Shown here in pieces: positions 1 through 5,507 of a DNA stretch of 5,507 nucleotides (within the stretch, counting starts at the first letter, position 1; each line of letters begins with the position of its first letter). Made by a program: the position numbers and the translations under genes. The DNA is from an uncultured Candidatus Melainabacteria bacterium. Its GTDB lineage: Bacteria > Cyanobacteriota > Vampirovibrionia > Gastranaerophilales > Gastranaerophilaceae. The notes beneath the pieces are model-generated. The model worked only from the letters and a program-made list of their open reading frames with translations, made no database searches and had not been told where the DNA came from. The DNA is taken from contig CAKURN010000112.1 in NCBI GenBank assembly GCA_934675695.1, positions 1 through 5,507 on the forward strand, in the 5' to 3' direction.

Positions 1-2
1 AT

Positions 3-2423
3 TCTACAGATAAAAAACTGGCCAAAACTTCTTATGATTTTATTTTTGATATCAAAAAAGCATTAATGATAAATGACACTAAAACTAAAAAAGAAAATTC
101 TCTAGGTTTCTATCCTGATAAAGCTGACACTATCTGGAAATCAGCAGACATAGGTAACGATACTGTTGTATTGTATGACAACAAAACGAAACAATCTGTA
201 AAACACCTGATGGATACGTTTTCTCATACAATAGAAAATCCAAAAAACAAATACAAAAATCTAAACCCTGAAAATGTCAAAATAATAAATCTAAACTCTC
301 TTGCAGATTTCAATATTCTAGCTAAAATCTCTCAAGACGAAACTAAAGAAAATAGAAAAACAGACAAAGTAACGATAATCACCGGTGATTTGAGTAACAT
401 AATAACAAACAGTGTGACAGATACACAAGGAAATGCAATAAACCTTTCTATGCAAGACATAAGTATGCTCTACAATGTAAATTCTAAAGGCGAAAAAAAT
501 CCTTATGTCAGATATATTTTCACAATGGATTCAGAAACATATTATGTAAATTCAAAACCCGAATACCCTATTTCAAATATTTTGAACGGATATGCTACTC
601 AAACACTTCATTCTATTACAGCAAACGACACAAAAGAACATTTGACGACTGATGAAGGTATTAGTTCTTTAGAAAGTAAATTCAACAAAAAAATAGACAA
701 AAACGCAGTTTCAAAAGCAATTGAACTTACAAGCGACGAAAAAGGCGAATATCCTGATAAAGTATTGAATTTGTTGAATAAAGTTTCAAAATATTTTGTA
801 AAAGAAGACAAAATCACAGAAGAACAAGTAATTTCATTTGTCCTTGAAATGCAAAAACTTACAGAAACATCAAACAATGAAGAAAATGTTGATATCGTAT
901 ACGAAACAGGAAAAACACTAGATGACATTGTCGGTTCACAAATGACAAAAGAAACCGCTCAAGCTATCGCTAATGAAATAAAAAACAATCCAAAAACAAA
1001 AGGTTATTTGATTTATCAAGCATACGGCGCAAAAGACGGCGGCGGTAGAAGAAACACCGCAGAAGCAATAGCGGGCGAAGCCGAAATTCCTATGATTTCA
1101 ATAAATGCAAAAGAATTTTTGATAAAAGATTTGTCATCTTTATATCAAGACCCAAATTTGGCAGAGCTTAAAATAAAAACATTGATCACCAAAATAAAAG
1201 CACAAGCAAAAACCAACCCAAACAAAACTGCTATGGTGTTTATCGAAAATTTCGACAACTTTGCAACAGACCCATACAAAGGCTTCTATCCTTCAAACTA
1301 TGAACAAAAAGCTTTTTCGCAATTGCTTACAGAAATGGAAAAAGCGAAAAAAGAAAACAACGTAAATCTGGTCGTTATGGGTTCTGTAAATAATAGAGAA
1401 GTAATAGACAACAACATCTTAAAACCCGGAAAATTCATAGATGAAATTGTGATTTATCCTCCACAAGACAACGAAGAAAGAAAAGAAGTCCTTGATTATT
1501 ATATTAAAAAAGACAACATAAACATAAATGGCAACAAACAAGAACAACTGGACACAATAAACCATGCAGCAACTATGGCTTCCGGTTTTAGAGTTACAGA
1601 CATTATGTATATGTTAGAAAGTGCAAACAATATTGCAAAAGAAAGAGGCAAAGACTCAGTAGACAAATCTGATTTTACGGAAGCATATTTAAGAATACAA
1701 TTCGGAAGACCAAATAAGTCTTTTGTTTCAGAACACAGAAAGAAAATTGTAACATCTCACGAAATCGGGCACGCTCTTACTTTACAAACTATGTATAATA
1801 TAGCTAAAAAACAAAATCCTTGGTGTTTGCCTGATAAAGTAAACTTCATAACACTTGATGCAAGAGGATATTATGGCGGTGCAATGTATCCGATGGACGG
1901 CGGCAATGACGAATACAGTTTTGAAAAAATCATATCTGACATAATCTGTGATTACGGCGGACATTCTGCGGAAAAAACCCTATATGACTACACCGGCTCT
2001 TGGGGAATTACTGCAGATATGGAAATGGCTAGAAACTGGGCAGAATCTGCTGTTGTTGATATGGGAATGGGTGCAAAAACAGGCGTTCGCCACATAAATA
2101 GAGATGCACTCGGAAAACTGGATATTTCAGAAAGACAAAAACAAATAATAGAAGCCGATGAAGAACTTATGTTATCAGGAGCAGAAAAAATTTCTGATAA
2201 AATCGTATCTGAATACAAAGGTTTTATTGAAGAATTAACCGAAAAATACTACCAAAAAGTAGGCAGCGGCGATTGTATCATCACTTCAGAAGAATTTACT
2301 CGTGAATTAGAAGATTGGAAAAATAGACAATCTAAAGAAAAACAACAAGAGTTGGCATTTTTAGATGAAAAGATTGCAACTTCTGTTAAAAAACTAAAAC
2401 ATGGAGAAAATGTAGAAATATAA
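3..2423 (+). CDS. FtsH-like tandem pseudo-AAA+ protein with M41 zinc metallopeptidase domain (5' partial)
   Basis: Residue numbers count from the ATG at 66. The frame is open to the left edge (21 more codons) and that ATG has no Shine-Dalgarno, so the true start is probably upstream. Residues 284-545 follow the FtsH AAA+ layout, starting TLDDIVG and including AIAGEAEIP after the P-loop and GFRVTDIMYMLESA in the lid. The ATPase residues are degraded: the P-loop reads AKDGGGRR (322-329, Lys to Arg), Walker B reads MVFIEN (390-395, Asp-Glu to Glu-Asn), and the arginine-finger segment reads LKPGKFID (452-459, both Arg lost). The pore aromatic is also missing. The M41 peptidase looks intact, with HEIGH at 565-569, YGGHSAE at 630-636 and a candidate third zinc ligand D651. 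The C-terminus is helical, as in FtsH. Residues ~15-245 resemble a decayed Clp D1 domain. No transmembrane segment is visible in this part. Inference: an ATP-independent or regulatory zinc protease; its substrate is unknown. A classical FtsH is unlikely. Confidence 0.8.
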   Translation, partial: STDKKLAKTSYDFIFDIKKALMINDTKTKKENSLGFYPDKADTIWKSADIGNDTVVLYDNKTKQSVKHLMDTFSHTIENPKNKYKNLNPENVKIINLNSLADFNILAKISQDETKENRKTDKVTIITGDLSNIITNSVTDTQGNAINLSMQDISMLYNVNSKGEKNPYVRYIFTMDSETYYVNSKPEYPISNILNGYATQTLHSITANDTKEHLTTDEGISSLESKFNKKIDKNAVSKAIELTSDEKGEYPDKVLNLLNKVSKYFVKEDKITEEQVISFVLEMQKLTETSNNEENVDIVYETGKTLDDIVGSQMTKETAQAIANEIKNNPKTKGYLIYQAYGAKDGGGRRNTAEAIAGEAEIPMISINAKEFLIKDLSSLYQDPNLAELKIKTLITKIKAQAKTNPNKTAMVFIENFDNFATDPYKGFYPSNYEQKAFSQLLTEMEKAKKENNVNLVVMGSVNNREVIDNNILKPGKFIDEIVIYPPQDNEERKEVLDYYIKKDNININGNKQEQLDTINHAATMASGFRVTDIMYMLESANNIAKERGKDSVDKSDFTEAYLRIQFGRPNKSFVSEHRKKIVTSHEIGHALTLQTMYNIAKKQNPWCLPDKVNFITLDARGYYGGAMYPMDGGNDEYSFEKIISDIICDYGGHSAEKTLYDYTGSWGITADMEMARNWAESAVVDMGMGAKTGVRHINRDALGKLDISERQKQIIEADEELMLSGAEKISDKIVSEYKGFIEELTEKYYQKVGSGDCIITSEEFTRELEDWKNRQSKEKQQELAFLDEKIATSVKKLKHGENVEI

Positions 2424-2463
2424 TACATTATTAAGAAATGATAGTATGAAATTATAAACTTTT

Positions 2464-2493
2464 AAGGCAGAAGATAAAAACTTCTGTCTTTTT
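2464..2493 (+). terminator. Rho-independent terminator after the FtsH-like gene
   Basis: A 10-bp stem pairs AAGGCAGAAG (2464-2473) with CTTCTGTCTT (2481-2490), with one G-U wobble. The loop is 7 bases of mostly A, and the stem runs into five T residues (2489-2493). It lies 41 bases past the stop codon of the FtsH-like gene and about 25 bases before the birA promoter candidate. It therefore ends the first transcription unit and separates it from the decarboxylase cluster. Confidence 0.85.
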
Positions 2494-2514
2494 AGTGCAA
2501 AAAAAATTTGTTTT

Positions 2515-2523
2515 TGTTATGAT
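2515..2523 (+). promoter_or_regulatory. Extended -10 promoter for birA-oadGAB (possible leaderless start)
   Basis: The stretch TGTTATGAT contains the extended -10 dinucleotide TG, one spacer base, and TATGAT (2518-2523), one mismatch from the TATAAT consensus. No good -35 box sits 16-18 bases upstream, which is common for extended -10 promoters. The expected transcription start falls at about 2529-2531, on the birA ATG itself, and no Shine-Dalgarno precedes that ATG. The assignment rests on motif match and position only; the region is T-rich, so chance matches are possible. Confidence 0.5.
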
Positions 2524-2529
2524 TTTTTT

Positions 2530-3096
2530 ATGCATAACGTTATACATTTTGAGGAGTTAAATTCAACAAGCGTTTATTCTCATCAACATTTGATGGAATT
2601 AAATGATTTTGATGTTGTGTCAGCAGACTTGCAGACTTTAGGACATGGACAATTTGATAGAAAATGGTATTCATCTTCAAAAAACGGCGGCAATATCTAT
2701 ATTTCTATTATTTTAAAACCTCAAAACATTTCACATTTGAACGAATTAACCAGATACGTTGCACTCATTGGTGCAAACACATTAAAAGAATACGGTTTAA
2801 AACCGACTTTTAAATATCCTAACGATATTTTGATTGATGGAAAGAAAATTGCCGGTTTTTTGGCAGAGAGTGAGTTTTTGGGACACAATTTAAAAGGCGT
2901 TGTTGTCGGTTGCGGAATTAATTTGAATTTAGAAAAAGAAGAACTAAAAAACATAAACATTCCTGCAACTTCTATTTTTAACGAAACCAAAAAACAAATC
3001 GACAAAAACGAGTTTTTAAACAAATTTTTAGACAATTTTAAAAAAGACTATGAAGAATTTTTGATTAATGGAATAAAAGGAGAAATACTATGTTAA
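2530..3096 (+). CDS. birA: Biotin-[acetyl-CoA-carboxylase] ligase, minimal form
   Basis: Biotin-protein ligase makes biotinyl-5'-AMP from biotin and ATP and transfers biotin to a carrier-domain lysine, here most likely in the OadA encoded downstream. The 188-residue protein covers the BPL/LplA-type catalytic domain. FEELNST (7-13) is the usual N-terminal strand, QTLGHGQFDRKW (35-46) the biotinyl-AMP loop, KYPND (95-99) and GKKIAG (104-109, with the biotin-contacting lysine at 106) the core, and GCGINLNL (from 127) a binding segment. There is no N-terminal helix-turn-helix, so it should not act as a biotin-operon repressor like E. coli BirA. It stops at about residue 188, where the small C-terminal SH3-like domain would normally start. 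The catalytic loop is variant, GHGQFDR against the common GRGRxGR. The start fits because the family's first strand begins at once, although no Shine-Dalgarno is present. It overlaps oadG by 7 bases, implying co-transcription. Confidence 0.9.
   Translation: MHNVIHFEELNSTSVYSHQHLMELNDFDVVSADLQTLGHGQFDRKWYSSSKNGGNIYISIILKPQNISHLNELTRYVALIGANTLKEYGLKPTFKYPNDILIDGKKIAGFLAESEFLGHNLKGVVVGCGINLNLEKEELKNINIPATSIFNETKKQIDKNEFLNKFLDNFKKDYEEFLINGIKGEILC
3078..3082 (+). promoter_or_regulatory. Ribosome binding site of oadG, inside the end of birA
   Basis: AGGAG lies 7 bases before the ATG at 3090 and is the strongest Shine-Dalgarno in the window. It favours the start at 3090 over the second in-frame ATG at 3096, which would be 13 bases away. 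The site is embedded in the last codons of birA, so translation of the two genes may be coupled. Confidence 0.75.
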
Positions 3097-3332
3097 TGCA
3101 AAACATTATTCAAAGTGCAACAGAAGGGGCCGTTGTTATGGTCGTCGGAATGGGAATTGTATTTTCATTTTTAACAGTTCTTGTTTTCGGCATTATGACT
3201 ATGGCACGTGGCGTTGCACGCATTGAAAAAATTTGGCCATCACCTGTTGAAGAAGTTAAAACTTCTAAAAAACAAAAAACAACAGATGATAGCGAAATTG
3301 CTCTTGCAATAGCAGTCGCAATGGCAGCGTAA
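3090..3332 (+). CDS. oadG: Sodium-pumping decarboxylase gamma subunit
   Basis: This is an 80-residue small membrane protein of the OadG family. In the family, gamma anchors the soluble alpha subunit to the membrane beta subunit and stabilises the complex. Residues 14-38 form one hydrophobic transmembrane helix rich in Gly, Val and Met, followed by a basic stretch (Arg40, Arg44) that fits a cytoplasmic side. A charged Lys-rich linker follows, and the protein ends in an alanine-rich helix, DDSEIALAIAVAMAA (66-80), of the kind common at the C-terminus of these subunits. I see no C-terminal histidines of the sort proposed to bind zinc in Klebsiella OadG. Sequence alone would be weak for so short a protein, but its place directly before oadA and oadB makes the call firm. 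It overlaps birA by 7 bases and lies 62 bases before oadA. Confidence 0.88.
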   Translation: MLMQNIIQSATEGAVVMVVGMGIVFSFLTVLVFGIMTMARGVARIEKIWPSPVEEVKTSKKQKTTDDSEIALAIAVAMAA

Positions 3333-3394
3333 TAATTAAAGTTAATTTCTAACAACAATCAACAAGAATAACAAATAAAAGAGGAAAATAAAAA

Positions 3395-5200
3395 ATGGCA
3401 AAAAAACAAATCAAAGTTATGGATACGTCGTTTCGTGACGGTTTTCAATCAATTTATGGGGCAAAAGTTTTAGTAGAAGATTTCATTCCTGCTTTGCAAG
3501 CAGCAGTTGATGCAGGACTAAAACACTTTGAAACAGCAGGTGGTGCAAGATTCCAAGCTCCAATCTTTTTCTGTAACGAAAACGGTTTTGAAACAATGGA
3601 CAAAATCAGAGCTGCAGTTGGCCCTGATGTAGTTCTTCAATCTTTAGCACGTGGTGTTAATGTTGTAGGTTTAAATTCTCAACCTCGTGACATTATCGAC
3701 TTGCACGCAAAAATGTTTGCAAAACATGGTGTTAATGTTGTAAGAAACTTTGACGCTTTAAACGATGTTAACAATTTGGTTGATTCAGCTAATTCAATCA
3801 AAAAACATGGTATGAACCACGAAGTTACAATCACAATGATGGAACTTCCTTATGGTTGCGAAGGTGCTCATGACGTTGCTTTTTATGAAAAAGTTTTAAG
3901 AAATATTTTAGATTCAGGTCTTCCATTTGATTCTTTAGCATTTAAAGATGCTTCAGGTACTTCTAATCCTAGAAAAGTATATGCAACAGTAAAAATGGCT
4001 CGTGAAATCTTAGGACCTGATGCACATATTCGCTTCCACTCTCATGAAACAGCAGGAACAGGTTTGGCTGCTTATTTAGCTGCATTAGAAGGTGGAGCTG
4101 ATGGTATCGACCTTGCTATGAAACCTGTTTCAGGCGGAACCGGACAACCGGATATTATTTCTATGTGGCATGCTCTAAAAGGTACAGACTTCGACCTTGG
4201 TTTAGACATCAAAAAAATCATGGAAACAGAAGAAATCTTCAAAGAATGCATGAAAGATTACCCAATTTCTCCAATTTCTTTAGCAGTTAACCCAATTCTT
4301 ATCCAAGCTCCACTACCGGGGGGTGCTACAGCTACAACTGTTAACCAATTGAAAGATATGGGTATGTTAGATAAATTCCCAAAACTTATTGCAAATATGA
4401 AAGAAGTTGTTGAACGTGGCGGTTATGCAACATCTGTTACACCTGTTTCACAATTCTATGCTCAACAATCATTCTTGAATGCAATTTCTGAAAAACCTTG
4501 GGATCAAGCAAACCCGGGATATGCAAAAATGCTTTTAGGTTACTTTGGAAAAACTCCGGTAGAACCAGATCCAGAATTGGTTAAATGGGCAGAAGAAAAA
4601 ACCGGTCTAAAACCAACAACAGAAAAAGTTGTTGATATCAACGAAAAAGACCCTGAAAAAGGTGTAGAAGCAGCTAAAAAACGTTTAGAAGAAGCTGGTC
4701 TTCCTACAACTGATGAAAATATCTTCATTTCAGCAGCTTGTAAAGATGGAAACGTTGACAAAGGGATTCAATTCTTACTTGGAAAAGGTAGTGTTTCTGT
4801 TAACAAAACTAAAGCAGACGCTCCAAAAGCAGCTGCAGCTTCATCAAACGGCGAATATACAGTTACTGTTAACGGCAAAAAATATGCAATTAAATTAGAT
4901 GGTGCTAAAGCTACTGTTAACGGAAAAACTTATGACACTTCAATAAAAGCCGGTATCGAACAAAAATCAACTTCAACAAGCGGTGAAGGTGAAGAAATAA
5001 AATCTGCACTACCAGGAAACGTTCTTCGTATAGAAGTTGCTGAAGGTGACGAAGTTGCTGAAGGCGATGTATTGTTGGTTATCGAAGCAATGAAAATGGA
5101 AACAGAAATCAAATCACCAAAAGCAGGTAAAGTTCTTTCTATCGAAGTTTCTGAAGGTGATACTGTTGCAAACGGACAAACAATGGTAGTAATAGGTTAA
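3395..5200 (+). CDS. oadA: Oxaloacetate decarboxylase alpha subunit (carboxyltransferase plus biotin carrier)
   Basis: OadA moves the carboxyl group of oxaloacetate onto its own biotin, giving pyruvate; OadB then releases CO2 and pumps Na+. The 601 residues are normal for the family. An HMGL-like carboxyltransferase TIM barrel starts at MDTSFRDGFQS (9-19) with candidate metal-binding acids. It continues with RGVN (86-89), FNALND-type sequence NFDALNDVNN, FKDASG with the metal-bridging lysine K184, HSHE (H215 and H217, metal ligands) and SGGTGQP (246-252) with the catalytic-type T249. A PYC/OADA conserved region follows, including PLPGG (306-310) and TSVTPVSQFYAQQ. After an Ala/Lys linker and a short beta-rich stretch comes the biotinyl domain, with EAMKME and the biotinyl lysine at K567, 34 residues from the end. 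AGAGGA at 3380-3385 is the Shine-Dalgarno, 9 bases before ATG. A pyruvate carboxylase B subunit would look similar; the adjacent oadG and oadB favour the decarboxylase. Confidence 0.92.
   Translation: MAKKQIKVMDTSFRDGFQSIYGAKVLVEDFIPALQAAVDAGLKHFETAGGARFQAPIFFCNENGFETMDKIRAAVGPDVVLQSLARGVNVVGLNSQPRDIIDLHAKMFAKHGVNVVRNFDALNDVNNLVDSANSIKKHGMNHEVTITMMELPYGCEGAHDVAFYEKVLRNILDSGLPFDSLAFKDASGTSNPRKVYATVKMAREILGPDAHIRFHSHETAGTGLAAYLAALEGGADGIDLAMKPVSGGTGQPDIISMWHALKGTDFDLGLDIKKIMETEEIFKECMKDYPISPISLAVNPILIQAPLPGGATATTVNQLKDMGMLDKFPKLIANMKEVVERGGYATSVTPVSQFYAQQSFLNAISEKPWDQANPGYAKMLLGYFGKTPVEPDPELVKWAEEKTGLKPTTEKVVDINEKDPEKGVEAAKKRLEEAGLPTTDENIFISAACKDGNVDKGIQFLLGKGSVSVNKTKADAPKAAAASSNGEYTVTVNGKKYAIKLDGAKATVNGKTYDTSIKAGIEQKSTSTSGEGEEIKSALPGNVLRIEVAEGDEVAEGDVLLVIEAMKMETEIKSPKAGKVLSIEVSEGDTVANGQTMVVIG
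4864..4923 (+). repeat. Short direct repeat in the OadA linker
   Basis: The 12-mer TACTGTTAACGG occurs at 4864-4875 and again at 4912-4923, exactly 48 bases (16 codons) apart and in the same reading frame. It encodes TVNGKKY (491-497) and TVNGKTY (507-513). The two copies look like successive beta-strands of the small domain just before the biotinyl domain. They could reflect duplication of a strand or parallel selection on the same fold. Confidence 0.7.
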
Positions 5201-5228
5201 TTGACGGTTATTTAGAAAGGTTATAATT

Positions 5229-5507
5229 ATGACAGTAAATATTCAAGACGCATTAACTAACCTTTGGAATTCAACCGGTATTGTAAACTTTGTACTACCG
5301 GCTGATCCAAATATCGAAAGTTGCGTTGAACAATTCATGCACATGTACGGACAAATTATAATGGTATTTATTTGTTTGTTCTTGTTATGGTTAGGTATCA
5401 AAAAACAATTTGAACCACTACTTTTGGTTCCAATTGCATTTGGCGGCTTGATTGCAAACTTCCCTTGCGATCATAGTTTCCAAGAATTTGTATACAAAGT
5501 TGGTATC
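5229..5507 (+). CDS. oadB: Sodium-pumping decarboxylase beta subunit (3' partial)
   Basis: Only the first 93 codons are present, against roughly 380-430 in the family; the frame is still open at the right edge. The beta subunit is the polytopic membrane component that decarboxylates carboxybiotin on OadA and couples this to Na+ export. After a polar N-terminus of about 38 residues, a first hydrophobic helix starts at YGQIIMVFICLF (about 40-57). It leads into LGIKKQFEPLLLVPIAFGGLIANFP (about 56-80), which matches the family's conserved opening (IKK.(Y/F)EPLLL.PI.FG.(I/L).ANIP in general form). AAAGG at 5216-5220, 8 bases before the ATG, serves as Shine-Dalgarno. The gap to oadA is only 28 bases, so it belongs to the same operon. 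The catalytic and Na+-binding residues lie further downstream and cannot be checked here. Confidence 0.88.
   Translation, partial: MTVNIQDALTNLWNSTGIVNFVLPADPNIESCVEQFMHMYGQIIMVFICLFLLWLGIKKQFEPLLLVPIAFGGLIANFPCDHSFQEFVYKVGI

Noticed and set aside
608..928. Reverse-strand open frame of about 106 codons, and similar ones at 1782-1964, 1988-2218, 2721-3035, 3110-3358, 4540-4761 and 4930-5112
   Set aside because: All lie opposite well-supported genes. Their Ser/Phe-rich translations are what A-rich coding DNA gives on the other strand, and no family is recognisable.
66..2423. Calling the long gene a canonical ftsH
   Set aside because: The M41 part fits, but the Walker A Lys, Walker B Asp-Glu, arginine fingers and pore aromatic are all absent, and a Clp-like region replaces the usual N-terminal membrane anchor in the visible part.
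2551..2556. GAGGAG resembling a strong Shine-Dalgarno inside birA
   Set aside because: No start codon follows at 5-12 bases; the bases simply encode the Glu-Glu of the conserved FEELNST segment.
3334..3347. Inverted repeat AATTAA/TTAATT between oadG and oadA
   Set aside because: The arms are only A and T with a 2-base gap, so no stable hairpin forms, and no T-run follows. It is not a terminator.
4713..4898. Forward open frame of 61 codons inside oadA
   Set aside because: It is in a different frame within the strongly conserved OadA coding region and its Lys/Gln-rich translation has no recognisable domain.
5201..5227. TTGACG (5201-5206) and TATAAT (5222-5227) resembling a promoter before oadB
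   Set aside because: The spacer is only 15 bases, and transcription would start inside the oadB coding region past its ATG. The overlap with the Shine-Dalgarno in AT-rich DNA suggests chance.

Overview
The window is low-GC bacterial DNA. All supported genes are on the + strand, in two units separated by an intrinsic terminator. The first 2.4 kb is the 3' part of one long gene. The rest is a compact cluster, birA - oadG - oadA - oadB, which runs off the right edge. I see no mobile elements, tRNA, rRNA or CRISPR.

Region 1 (3-2423) encodes an FtsH-like protein of at least 806 residues whose frame is open to the left edge. Its C-terminal half has the FtsH layout, an AAA+ module followed by an M41 zinc metallopeptidase. 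The ATPase hallmarks (Walker A Lys, Walker B Asp-Glu, pore-loop aromatic, arginine fingers) are all replaced, while the peptidase HExxH and the downstream Asp zinc ligand are kept. The first ~245 residues after Met66 follow the order of a degraded Clp-type D1 AAA+ domain. I read this as a tandem pseudo-AAA+ protein carrying a probably intact protease. It is the most unusual item in the window.

Region 2 (2424-2529) is a 106-base gap with a clear hairpin/U-tract terminator and an extended -10 promoter placed so close to the birA ATG that the mRNA may be leaderless.

Region 3 (2530-5507) encodes a minimal biotin-protein ligase and the gamma, alpha and beta subunits of a sodium-pumping biotin-dependent decarboxylase, most likely oxaloacetate decarboxylase. 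The ligase would biotinylate the AMKM lysine of OadA. OadA takes CO2 from oxaloacetate onto biotin. OadB decarboxylates carboxybiotin and pumps Na+, and OadG anchors the complex. This points to an anaerobic or fermentative organism using a sodium-motive force.

Taxonomy is uncertain. The OadA carboxyltransferase resembles, from memory, the variant found in Campylobacterota. The A-rich, Lys/Asn-rich style of the FtsH-like gene would also suit a gut lineage such as Gastranaerophilales (Melainabacteria) or Elusimicrobia. I cannot decide between these from this sequence.
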